A program made the translations under genes and the position numbers. Below are positions 27,954 through 35,673 of a DNA stretch of 64,000 bases, one piece after another. The notes beneath the pieces are model-generated. The model was not told the DNA's origin, did not search any database, and was given only the letters and a program-made list of their open reading frames with translations. Position 1 is the stretch's first letter, and the number at the start of each line of letters is the position of its first letter. Origin of the DNA: Verrucomicrobium sp. (lineage in GTDB: Bacteria; Verrucomicrobiota; Verrucomicrobiia; Methylacidiphilales; GAS474); the NCBI GenBank assembly GCA_028283855.1, contig JAPWJX010000003.1, positions 744,001 through 808,000 on the forward strand, given 5' to 3'.

Positions 27954-28517
27954 ATGATTTCCCTGCGGCACCTTCCCCTTCTGGCGCTCTCCCTCGGCAT
28001 TCTCTTTTTCGGCGCGGCTTCGGCTCCGGCCCAGACCGATTCCGCTCCGGCGATCGACCCGGAAAACACCCTCTACCTCGACCTGAAGGACGGCCGCGTC
28101 GTCATCCAGCTGCGCCCTGACCTGGCGCCGAAGCATGTGGAGCGGATCAAGGAGCTGGTCCGCCGCGGCTTCTACAACGGCCTGAAGTGGCACCGGGTGA
28201 TCGAGGGCTTCATGGCCCAGACGGGCGACCCGCTGGGCAACGGCACGGGCGGCAGCGGCCAGAGCCTGCCGGCGGAATTCACCAACACCCCCTTCGTCCG
28301 CGGCACCTGCGGCATGGCCCGCGCCGCCGACCCGAACAGCGCCGACAGCCAGTTCTTCATCTGCTTCGCCCCCGCCCCCTTCCTCAACGGCCAATACACC
28401 GTCTGGGGCCAGGTGGTGAAGGGCATGCAGTACGTCGACCACATCACCCGGGGCGAGCCGCCCGCCTCCCCGGACAAGATCGTGAAGGTGACGGTCGCCG
28501 CGGACGAAAAGCAGTAA
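27954..28517 (+). CDS. Exported cyclophilin-type peptidyl-prolyl isomerase
   Basis: 187 residues. A signal peptide (MISLRHLPLLALSLGILFFG, cleavage near ASA) is followed by a compact cyclophilin domain: YLDLKDGRVVIQLRPDLAPKHVERI, FYNGLKWHRVIEGFMAQTGDP, the core QFFICFAPAPFLNGQYTVWGQV, with GMARAADPNSADSQF before it. It should assist folding of envelope proteins in the periplasm. The frame is open further upstream into the GNAT gene, but the signal peptide fixes the start at 27954. Its stop shares a base with the next start (TAATG). Confidence 0.92.
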   Translation: MISLRHLPLLALSLGILFFGAASAPAQTDSAPAIDPENTLYLDLKDGRVVIQLRPDLAPKHVERIKELVRRGFYNGLKWHRVIEGFMAQTGDPLGNGTGGSGQSLPAEFTNTPFVRGTCGMARAADPNSADSQFFICFAPAPFLNGQYTVWGQVVKGMQYVDHITRGEPPASPDKIVKVTVAADEKQ

Positions 28518-29071
28518 TGCATCCGAACTGGATCGTCCTGGCCGGGGCGCCCTCCAGCGGCAAGACGACGCTCCTGGAAGAGCTGCGGCGGCAGGGTTTC
28601 CCCTGCGCCACGGAGCCCGCCCGCGCCTACATGGAGCAGGAGCTGAAGAAAGGCGTCCCCATGGAGGTGATCCGCGCCGACCAGGAGGTCCTGGAGCGCC
28701 GGGTAAAGGAGTGGGAGCGCGCCGACCGCGCCTCCCTGCCGAAGGACGCCCTGGTCTTCGTCGACTCGGCGACCGACGTCGACGCGCTGGCCTACATGCG
28801 CTGGTTCGGCATCGAGCCCTCCGCGTCCTGGATCGACGACGCGCGGGCCGTCTGGTTCGGCGCCGTCTACATCATGGACCGCCTGCCCTTTGAGCTGGAC
28901 GGCCTGCGGACGGAGAACGACGTGGTGGCGGAGTTTTTGGACCGGGAGCTGGAGAAGGTCTACCGGCTCCAGGGAGCCCGCGTGGTGCGGGTGCCGCTTT
29001 TGCCGCCCGCGGAGCGCGCGGCCTTCATCCTGGAAGACCTGCGCGCCCACGGGCAGTTGCTGGCGGCGTAG
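28517..29071 (+). CDS. P-loop AAA-type ATPase/kinase (NadR/Ttd14-like)
   Basis: 184 residues. Walker A GAPSSGKTTL (10-19) is followed by ATEPARAYMEQEL, the FVDSATDVDALAYMRWFG region (Walker B-like, then substrate loop) and DRLPFELDGLRTE. This layout is that of small ATP-binding proteins related to the ribosylnicotinamide kinase domain of NadR (AAA_28 group). The substrate is not known. Start and stop overlap the cyclophilin gene by one base. It is cytoplasmic, without a signal peptide. Confidence 0.72.
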   Translation: MHPNWIVLAGAPSSGKTTLLEELRRQGFPCATEPARAYMEQELKKGVPMEVIRADQEVLERRVKEWERADRASLPKDALVFVDSATDVDALAYMRWFGIEPSASWIDDARAVWFGAVYIMDRLPFELDGLRTENDVVAEFLDRELEKVYRLQGARVVRVPLLPPAERAAFILEDLRAHGQLLAA

Positions 29072-29080
29072 GGGGGGGCC

Positions 29081-29109
29081 TTGACGCCCCCGGCGGGCCA
29101 CGCTATCCG
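29081..29109 (+). promoter_or_regulatory. Candidate promoter of the M48 protease gene
   Basis: -35 TTGACG (29081-29086), 17-bp spacer, -10 TATCCG (29104-29109), ending 7 bp before ATG 29117. A CCGGAGGGG sequence overlaps the -10 region, so a leadered start further upstream with a Shine-Dalgarno cannot be excluded. Confidence 0.45.
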
Positions 29110-29116
29110 GAGGGGC

Positions 29117-30259
29117 ATGGCTTCGTCGCTTTCCCTTCAGACGGTGGTCCTTCCCAAGGAAAAAACCTATTTCGGCATTCTCCTGGCGCTCTCGGTGATC
29201 CTTTGGGGGGCGCTGGCGGCCAGCCTTGCCGGCGCCGTGGTGGCGCTGCTGCTCGGGGTCTTCCTCTGGTTCGTGAACGGGCTGCTCGTCTCCCATCTCA
29301 AGTCGGGCGCGGTCCGGGTGACGGAGCGGCAGCTTCCCGAGCTTTACGCCTCGTTCCGCGCCGCCTGCGCGGCGCTGGGGCAGAGGGAGGAGCCTGAGTT
29401 TTACGTTCTGCAGGGCAACGGGATTCTCAACGCCTTCGCCACCCGCCATGCGGGCCGAGATTTTGTCGTGGTCTATTCCGGCCTCCTGGAAGCCCTCGGC
29501 CACGACACGCCGGAAATCCGTTTCCTAATCGGGCATGAGATCGGCCACATCCGCCGCAGCCACCTGTCGAAGCGGATCCTGCTCCTGCCCGGCCAGCTGG
29601 TGGCTCTTCTTTACCGCGCCTATCATCGCGCCTGCGAGGCGACTTGCGATCGCTTTGGCGCCCTTGCTGCGGGTGAAACGGCGGGTTCTGTCCGCGCCAT
29701 GTTGGTGATGGCGGCGGGGCGGGAGACGGCTCCCCGGATCGACTCCGTTGTCTTTGCGGAGCAATACCGCGCCCGGCGGGGATTTTTCGTTTCCTGGCAT
29801 GAGCTTGCCCTCGGTTATCCCACGCTTTCGCGCCGGGTCAGCCTTCTTTTTGGGACGGAGAGCCCCACCCACCTGAGCGCCGCGCCGCGGAATCCCGCCG
29901 CCTATCTCTTCGCCCTGCTCTTCAATTTCCAAACGGTGCTGATCCTCTATATCGGCCTGGTTGCGGCGGGAGTCCTCATGCCTGCCTGGCACCACGGATT
30001 GAATCGGGGCAGGCAGGCGGCGGCAATGATGGAAGCCCGCCGCCGCGACGCGGCGGCGCAGCCGTTTTCCCTGGGTCCCGCGGAGCGGCCGATTCGCCTG
30101 GCCCCGTTCGCCCGCCCGGGATTTTCCCTGACCATCCCGCCCGCTTCCCCGGCAAAGCCGGCGTCCGCTCCCCTGCCGGGGGAGGGGACGTCGCCTCCCC
30201 CCGCCGCCCAGGCCGGCCGGGGAGATTCCGGGGCGCCGAATCCTCCTCCGGCGCCCTAG
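29117..30259 (+). CDS. M48-family membrane metallopeptidase
   Basis: 380 residues. Two close N-terminal membrane segments (about 19-60) precede an HtpX/M48-type domain with the zinc motif HEIGH at 140-144 and a third ligand candidate E174 in CEATCDRFG. A further hydrophobic segment lies near 262-290. The last ~45 residues are Pro/Ala/Gly-rich, probably disordered. HtpX-type enzymes degrade damaged membrane proteins. An upstream in-frame TTG would add a basic, non-membrane stretch and is not favoured. Confidence 0.85.
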   Translation: MASSLSLQTVVLPKEKTYFGILLALSVILWGALAASLAGAVVALLLGVFLWFVNGLLVSHLKSGAVRVTERQLPELYASFRAACAALGQREEPEFYVLQGNGILNAFATRHAGRDFVVVYSGLLEALGHDTPEIRFLIGHEIGHIRRSHLSKRILLLPGQLVALLYRAYHRACEATCDRFGALAAGETAGSVRAMLVMAAGRETAPRIDSVVFAEQYRARRGFFVSWHELALGYPTLSRRVSLLFGTESPTHLSAAPRNPAAYLFALLFNFQTVLILYIGLVAAGVLMPAWHHGLNRGRQAAAMMEARRRDAAAQPFSLGPAERPIRLAPFARPGFSLTIPPASPAKPASAPLPGEGTSPPPAAQAGRGDSGAPNPPPAP

Positions 30260-30272
30260 AACCGCCGAGGGC

Positions 30273-31007
30273 TTAGGCGATCGCGCCGCCGTCGACGGTC
30301 AGCTCCGTGCCGGTGATGAAGCTGGCTTCCGGGCTGGCCAGGAAGGCGATCGCCGCGGCGACCTCCTCCGGCTTCCCGTAGCGGCCCAGCGCCAACGTCG
30401 GCTTGGTCGCCTCGGCCATTTCGGTCCCGTCGGGATTCATGTCCGTGTCGATCGGGCCGGGCTGGACGGTGTTCACGGTGATGTTCTTGGAGCCCAGGTC
30501 GCGCGCCAAGCCGCGGGAGTAGAGGGCCACGGCCCCCTTGGTCGCCGCGTAGTGGGTGACGCCGGGAATCAGGGAGCGCTCCCCGAGGACCGAGCCCAGG
30601 TTGATGATGCGGGCGCCTTCCTTCAGGTGCGGGATGGCCGCTTCCACCGCGGCGGTCACACCCCTCACATTGATGGCGTATTGGCGCTCGTAGGCGGCGG
30701 GTTCCGCTCCGGCGGTGACGAAGACGCCGGCGTTGTTCACCAGGATGTCGAGCTTGCCGAAGCGGGCCACGACGTCGTCGACCAGCTTGGCCACCTGGGT
30801 CGCGTCGGCCTGGTCGGCCTGGAAGGCGGCGGCGCGGACGCCGTGCTTTTCCAGGTCGGCCACCACGGCCTTGGCCTTGTCCGGGGAGGCGCTGTAGCTG
30901 ATCGCCACGTCGGCCCCCTGGGAGGCCAGCTTGCGGGCCGTCGCCGCGCCGATGCCGCGCGAGCCGCCCGTCACCAACGCCACTTTACCGCTCAAATTCT
31001 TGCTCAT
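30273..31007 (-). CDS. SDR-family oxidoreductase
   Basis: 244 residues. Rossmann motif TGGSRGIG, LDILVNNAGVF, the catalytic Tyr/Lys in YAATKGA, the IN-VQPGPIDTDM segment and FITGTELTVDGG define a classical NAD(P)-dependent short-chain dehydrogenase. The substrate is unknown. A good Shine-Dalgarno (GGAAGGA) precedes ATG 31007. It is divergent from a TetR-family gene, and two copies of a near-identical 15-mer lie between them, so it is probably the regulator's target. Confidence 0.9.
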   Translation of the reverse strand: MSKNLSGKVALVTGGSRGIGAATARKLASQGADVAISYSASPDKAKAVVADLEKHGVRAAAFQADQADATQVAKLVDDVVARFGKLDILVNNAGVFVTAGAEPAAYERQYAINVRGVTAAVEAAIPHLKEGARIINLGSVLGERSLIPGVTHYAATKGAVALYSRGLARDLGSKNITVNTVQPGPIDTDMNPDGTEMAEATKPTLALGRYGKPEEVAAAIAFLASPEASFITGTELTVDGGAIA

Positions 31008-31042
31008 TTTCTTGTCCTTCCTTTGGTTTTTCGCGGATACTT

Positions 31043-31057
31043 TTGTATCGATTGGTA
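31043..31057. promoter_or_regulatory. Candidate TetR operator, site 1
   Basis: TTGTATCGATTGGTA; a second copy with two mismatches lies at 31096-31110. The site is also flanked by GGATAC (31035-31040) and GTATCC (31063-31068), an outer inverted repeat. Position between the divergent SDR and TetR genes suggests joint repression. Confidence 0.5.
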
Positions 31058-31095
31058 AATAAGTATCCCATTGCCTTCCGGCTGTCAAAGGAATA

Positions 31096-31110
31096 TTGTA
31101 TCGAAAGGTA
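31096..31110. promoter_or_regulatory. Candidate TetR operator, site 2
   Basis: TTGTATCGAAAGGTA, 13 of 15 bases identical to site 1. It overlaps the first base of the ATG at 31110, so binding here would block the regulator's own transcription or initiation. Confidence 0.45.
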
Positions 31111-31715
31111 TGAAAGTAGGGAAAACCTCCGCCCCCATGGGCCGGCCGCGCGCCTTCGATGTGGACAAGGCGCTGGGCCGGGCGATGGAGGTTTTCTGGC
31201 GGCAAGGGTATGAGGCGACCTCCCTGACCGACCTGACCGAGGCGATGGAGATCAACCGGCCCAGCCTCTACGCCGCCTTTGGAAACAAGGAGGAGCTTTT
31301 CGTCAAGGTGCTGGATCGTTATCTGGGGGAGGCCGGTGAGCTGATCGCGGGCGCGCTGGCCATGCCGTCGGCCCGGGAGGGCATGGCTTTCCTGTTGCAA
31401 AAAACGGCGGAGCGGCTGGGCGATCCGCGCACCCCGCCGGGCTGCCTGGCCGTTCACGGCGCGCTTTCCTGCGGGAAAGGGGATGAGGCGATCCGCCGCA
31501 AGCTGGCCGGGGCCTGCGCGGGTCGGGAAGCGCTGCTGCGCCAGCGATTTGAGCGGGCGCGCCGGGAGGGGGAGCTGCCCGCCGCGGCCGATCCGGCCGC
31601 GCTGGCCGGATACTTCAACACGTTCCTGACGGGGCTGGCGGTGGAGGGCGCGCAGGGAGCCTCTCGTGCGGCGCTGCGCCGCGCGGTGCAGCAGGCCATG
31701 CTGGCCTGGCCCTAG
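31110..31715 (+). CDS. TetR/AcrR-family transcriptional regulator
   Basis: 201 residues from ATG 31110; ATG 31137 (MGRPRAF) is a good alternative because TetR proteins of this type often begin there. The N-terminal helix-turn-helix is ATSLTDLTEAMEINRPSLYAAFGNKEELF. The C-terminal ligand domain has CLAVHGAL and GYFNTFLTGLAVEGAQG, typical of TetR_C regulators paired with oxidoreductases. It is divergent from the SDR gene. Its stop overlaps the stop of the convergent membrane-protein gene by 3 bp. Confidence 0.88.
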   Translation: MKVGKTSAPMGRPRAFDVDKALGRAMEVFWRQGYEATSLTDLTEAMEINRPSLYAAFGNKEELFVKVLDRYLGEAGELIAGALAMPSAREGMAFLLQKTAERLGDPRTPPGCLAVHGALSCGKGDEAIRRKLAGACAGREALLRQRFERARREGELPAAADPAALAGYFNTFLTGLAVEGAQGASRAALRRAVQQAMLAWP

Positions 31716-32077
31716 TGCTTGAGCGGCCCGTCCCCGGAGAAGCCGAAGGCGAAGTAGGCCGCCCCCGCCAGGAAGAGGAAGCTGACGGCGTAGTTCCACC
31801 GCATTCCTTCGCCGAAGACGGCCCTGGCGAAGCCGACGAAAACGACCAGGGTGATGATTTCCTGCAGAATTTTCAATTGGTAGCCTGAGAAGACCTGCGC
31901 GCCCGCGCGGTTTCCGGGCACCTGGAAGCAGTATTCGAAGAAGGCGACGCCCCAGCTCAGGAGGATGACGGCCCACAGGGGCCTCTTGTCCAAAAACTTC
32001 AGGTGCCCGTACCAGGCAAAGGTCATGAAGAGGTTGGAAACGGAAAGAAAGAGGACGGTGCGCAGGGCGGCGTGCAT
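31712..32077 (-). CDS. DMT-family membrane protein (DUF486)
   Basis: 121 residues with four hydrophobic helices. The N-terminal sequence NLFMTFAWYGHLKF and the central FEYCFQVPGNR segment are hallmarks of the DUF486 family of small drug/metabolite-transporter-like inner-membrane proteins. Transport activity has not been assigned to the family. The end overlaps the TetR stop on the other strand. The frame continues upstream, but the ATG at 32077 directly before the first helix is the natural start. Confidence 0.85.
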   Translation of the reverse strand: MHAALRTVLFLSVSNLFMTFAWYGHLKFLDKRPLWAVILLSWGVAFFEYCFQVPGNRAGAQVFSGYQLKILQEIITLVVFVGFARAVFGEGMRWNYAVSFLFLAGAAYFAFGFSGDGPLKH

Positions 32078-32103
32078 GCGGGAAGATAGCCCGCCCGGCG
32101 GCG

Positions 32104-32457
32104 TTAAGCCAGCGGCCCGGCCCACTCCTCTTCCCGGAAGCCGACCCGGCGGGCGGTCTTGCCGATGAGGAAGGGGCGCTTCACCAGGTTGCCGTTCTTG
32201 GCCAGCAGGGCCAGGGCTTGGGCCTCCGTCATGGCGGGAAGCTTGGCGGACAGGCCCAGTTCCTTGTAGTCGCGGCCGGAGGTGTTGAAGAGTTTCCGCA
32301 GGTCGCCGCCGTAGGCTTCCAGCATCGCTTTGAGCTCCGGCAGGGACGGGGGCGTTTCCCGGATCGGAACGGCGGTGTAGGCCGTCTTTTTGGCGTCGAG
32401 GAACTTGAGCGCCTTGCGGCAGGTGTCGCACCCGGAGTAAACGTAAGCCTTCAGCAT
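32104..32457 (-). CDS. ArsC/Spx/MgsR-family thioredoxin-fold protein
   Basis: 117 residues, normal family size. The N-terminus YVYSGCDTCRKALKFL carries a CxxC pair (C10, C13), as in Spx/MgsR-like rather than classical arsenate reductases. LRKLFNTSGRDYKELGL and RPFLIGKTARRVGF (the conserved RP and GF positions) complete the fold. It may be a redox regulator or glutaredoxin-dependent reductase; there is no ars gene nearby. It is on the same strand as the DUF486 gene with a 26-bp gap. Confidence 0.88.
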   Translation of the reverse strand: MLKAYVYSGCDTCRKALKFLDAKKTAYTAVPIRETPPSLPELKAMLEAYGGDLRKLFNTSGRDYKELGLSAKLPAMTEAQALALLAKNGNLVKRPFLIGKTARRVGFREEEWAGPLA

Positions 32458-32522
32458 GGGGGGGATTAAAAAGCCCCGGGTGTTTTAAGCCACAAGTTAT
32501 TTTTGGGAAATCGCCGGGCTTT

Positions 32523-32999
32523 TCAGGGCCGCTGCCTGCGCAGCGCGATGACCTGTGCCGCCAGGCCGATGAGGAGGAGGACAAAGAGGGCGCCCTGGGC
32601 TCCAAGGAAAAGGGGCGACTTTAAGTCGGTCACCAGCGGGTGGCCATCGGGCACGCGGCGCAATGTCTCGCTGACGCTGGGCACCATCAATAGAAACGCG
32701 GTGATGGACAGGGCGATCGTCTCGACATACGTCTTCACGCGCTCCGGCATGGGAAGCCCGGCGGCGCCGTAGCCGAGGAGCAGCAGCAGGAGCGTGGCTC
32801 CGGCGATGGCGTAGCTGGCCGGCTGGTGCGCGATGGGGAGGACGGTGACGGAGCCGAGGAGCATCGAGGCGAAGTAGACGGCGCCCGCCGGCGAGCGGGG
32901 CACGATGCGGCCGTGGCGGGCGAACATGTAGAGGGCGGCGGGGATGGCGGGCAGGCTGCCGACGGTATGGACCCAGCCGGGCGGTGTGATTCCAAACAT
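32523..32999 (-). CDS. Membrane protein of unknown function, in operon with TetR gene
   Basis: 158 residues with about four hydrophobic helices (around 10-28, 40-55, 60-80 and 90-106) and a last one near the C-terminus, ending in a basic RRQRP tail. No family is recognised. A strong Shine-Dalgarno (AAAGGAG) precedes ATG 32999. It starts 28 bp after the stop of the TetR gene on the same strand, so it is probably that repressor's target and may be part of a small efflux or stress response. Confidence 0.72.
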   Translation of the reverse strand: MFGITPPGWVHTVGSLPAIPAALYMFARHGRIVPRSPAGAVYFASMLLGSVTVLPIAHQPASYAIAGATLLLLLLGYGAAGLPMPERVKTYVETIALSITAFLLMVPSVSETLRRVPDGHPLVTDLKSPLFLGAQGALFVLLLIGLAAQVIALRRQRP

Positions 33000-33027
33000 G
33001 GAGAGCTCCTTTTGTTGGGGGGGTGGG

Positions 33028-33663
33028 TTAAGGGCGGACGGGTTTTCCCGCGGCGGCGGGGCGGTTGTTTTTGGGGGAGGAAGGCAAGACCAGCCGCTCG
33101 AGAAGCGCGTTCGTCGCGGTGCGGAAAATCTTCGGGTCGCCGTAGGCGCGGGCCGAAATCATCGCGCCGTGGACGGTGGCCATGAGGAGCTGGGCTTCCG
33201 CCGCCGGGGAGGTCTGTAGATGGAGCGCGCCGCAGGCCGCGCCGGAGGCCAGCACGCTTTCCAGCCAGCCAGCCAGGCCGGCGAAGTGCAGGCGCACTTC
33301 CTCCGCCACTTCCGCGGGCAGGGTGGGCGCCTCAGCGGCGAGCATCGCGCAGATGCACAGGGGCATTGATCCGTCGCCGATGCAGGCGGCCCACCACCCG
33401 AGGTAGGCTTCCAGGCAGCCCAGCGGTCCGGTGTCCTTGGCCGCCAGCGCGGCCATGCCCTCCGTCGCCGCCGTGCGGTAGCGCCGCACCAGCGTCAGCA
33501 CCAGATCGGCCTTTTTGGGAAAGTGGTGGTGGATGCTGGCTTTGGTGATGCCGACGTGGGCGGAGATGTCGGCATAGCTAAAGCCGTTGTAGCCGCCGGC
33601 GGCGATCAGCGCCTGGGTGCAGTCGGTGATCCGGTTAGCTTGCGGGGCCAGCAGCGTTTTCAT
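33028..33663 (-). CDS. TetR/AcrR-family transcriptional regulator
   Basis: 211 residues. The HTH reads GFSYADISAHVGITKASIHHHFPKKADLV, and the C-terminal domain has the CLEAYLGWWAACIGDGSMPLCICAMLAAE pattern of TetR regulators with a Cys-containing ligand pocket. The last ~20 residues are basic and Pro/Ala-rich. Its promoter contains a palindromic candidate operator in the spacer, implying autoregulation. The downstream membrane-protein gene is likely cotranscribed. No Shine-Dalgarno precedes ATG 33663, and the predicted transcript starts at or next to it. Confidence 0.9.
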   Translation of the reverse strand: MKTLLAPQANRITDCTQALIAAGGYNGFSYADISAHVGITKASIHHHFPKKADLVLTLVRRYRTAATEGMAALAAKDTGPLGCLEAYLGWWAACIGDGSMPLCICAMLAAEAPTLPAEVAEEVRLHFAGLAGWLESVLASGAACGALHLQTSPAAEAQLLMATVHGAMISARAYGDPKIFRTATNALLERLVLPSSPKNNRPAAAGKPVRP

Positions 33664-33671
33664 GAAAGAAA

Positions 33672-33700
33672 TGTCTACCTACTAGTTGGATGGTTGTCAA
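33672..33700 (-). promoter_or_regulatory. Promoter with palindromic operator, TetR/membrane-protein operon
   Basis: On the minus strand: -35 TTGACA (33700-33695), exact 17-bp spacer, -10 TAGACA (33677-33672). The spacer contains the near-perfect palindrome CCTACTAGTTGG (33678-33689; only the central A/T pair positions differ), a typical TetR-type operator placement. The -10 box ends 8 bp before the ATG at 33663, giving a leaderless or near-leaderless mRNA. Confidence 0.65.
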
Positions 33701-33811
33701 GAAGAGGTGGTTTTCCAATTGAAAACCGCTGGCCTGTGGAAAGGGGCGCGGAAAAGCGGCGGGGCTTTGGACCAAGGGGCGGAGCCGTGGGAGCTCCGGA
33801 AAAAGAGGATG

Positions 33812-33893
33812 TGCACTCGGGGAGACTCGAACTCCCATGGGTTACCCCACACGCACCTCAAGCGTGCGCGTCTACCAATTTCGCCACGAGTGC
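33812..33893 (-). tRNA. tRNA-Leu(GAG)
   Basis: Minus-strand cloverleaf with acceptor stem GCACTCG/CGAGTGC and discriminator A. The anticodon stem CACGC/GCGTG encloses the loop TTGAGGT, giving anticodon GAG (Leu, CUC/CUU codons). A long variable arm and the T-loop GTTCGAG are present, as expected for a class II tRNA. The 3' CCA is not encoded. Confidence 0.95.
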
Positions 33894-34595
<702 letters not shown>

Positions 34596-34624
34596 GCCGC
34601 CTTTTTTGGGCCTGGGGCCTGGGC

Positions 34625-34637
34625 AATAGCCGAATTA
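34625..34637 (+). promoter_or_regulatory. 13-bp element AATAGCCGAATTA, copy 4
   Basis: Perfect copy ending 7 bp before ATG 34645 and starting 29 bp after the glnB stop. There is no convincing Shine-Dalgarno between it and the ATG. Confidence 0.6.
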
Positions 34638-34644
34638 TTTGGGA

Positions 34645-35655
34645 ATGAGCAGCGCCCCCATTCCCTTGGAAGTCTGGATCGTCCGGGATTACGACAAGAC
34701 GATCGGTCCCGATACGACGGACAGTTTCACCAAGTTTTTGGGGCGGGAGCCCGCCAAGGAGCTCTACCCCTCCTACGTCGAGAACGGGAAGAAGGGTTAC
34801 GGCGTCGGCGTCTCCTTCTGCAAGACGGTCACCGATTTCTCCAACCGGCTGGAAGCGCCGATTACCCGCACGCTCCTGGAGGCTTACGGGCCCCAGCACC
34901 CGGAATACCCTGGCGCGGCGGAGTTTGTCCTCCGCAAGAAGGCGGAGCTGGAGGCGGCCTATCCCGGCACTGTCCACGTCCGCAACGCCATCGCCTCCAC
35001 CGGCATCCGGGAGCTTTTGGCCCAGACGCCTTCCGGCCGCGTGGCCGACGCGATCTACGCTTCCCAGTTCAATTTTAACGACGAGGGGGTGGTCCCGCCC
35101 GATCCTTCCAAGCCGCAGGACGCCCTGGTCGGCTTCCGCAAGCCGCTGGAGCCGCTGCAGAAGGTGGAGGTGCTGGCCGCCATCGAGCGGGGCGTGATGC
35201 CCCACGCCCTGGCGCAGAATCCCTTTGCCGCCTCGCCGACGGGGGCGAACGACTTCGTCGCCGCCCGCGCCGAGGGGCAGCACGCGAAGCGGAAGGTCCT
35301 CCTCATCACCTTTGGCGACGGGAACACGGACGACTGGGCCGCGCAGGAGACGCTTTTGAAGGGGGGCAAGTTCATCGCCGTCCACGAGCCGGGCAGCGAG
35401 CCGGCCAAGAAGAAGGCGGAAACGCTCCGCGCCGCCGGGCTTACGGAAACCGTCGTCCCCGCCGATTACCGCCAGGGGAGCGAGCTGGACCAGGCCTTTG
35501 ACGCCATCGTCCACCAGGCCATCGCCGCGATCGAGGCGCCCGCGCGCTCGGCCGAGAAGGCGCAGACCCTCAGCATTTTTGCCGAGGGTGGCGTGCAGCG
35601 CCTTTCTTTGGACGGCGGGAAAGACGCCGACCGCTCTCCCGACCGGACGAAGTAA
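34645..35655 (+). CDS. HAD-superfamily-like protein of unknown role
   Basis: 336 residues from ATG 34645. Near the N-terminus VRDYDKTI gives the HAD motif I (D15-x-D17-x-T19), and ITFGDGNTDDW (about 222-231) resembles motif IV (GDGxxD, D225 and D229). The long segment between (about 40-200) would be a large cap domain. An acidic-Ala C-terminal tail ends after SIFAEGGVQRLSLDGG. The protein lacks a signal peptide. The expression signal is the 13-bp element. It is convergent with ilvB. A phosphatase is likely from the motifs; the substrate is unknown. Confidence 0.7.
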   Translation: MSSAPIPLEVWIVRDYDKTIGPDTTDSFTKFLGREPAKELYPSYVENGKKGYGVGVSFCKTVTDFSNRLEAPITRTLLEAYGPQHPEYPGAAEFVLRKKAELEAAYPGTVHVRNAIASTGIRELLAQTPSGRVADAIYASQFNFNDEGVVPPDPSKPQDALVGFRKPLEPLQKVEVLAAIERGVMPHALAQNPFAASPTGANDFVAARAEGQHAKRKVLLITFGDGNTDDWAAQETLLKGGKFIAVHEPGSEPAKKKAETLRAAGLTETVVPADYRQGSELDQAFDAIVHQAIAAIEAPARSAEKAQTLSIFAEGGVQRLSLDGGKDADRSPDRTK

Positions 35656-35673
35656 AATTCCAAACCGGGCGCC

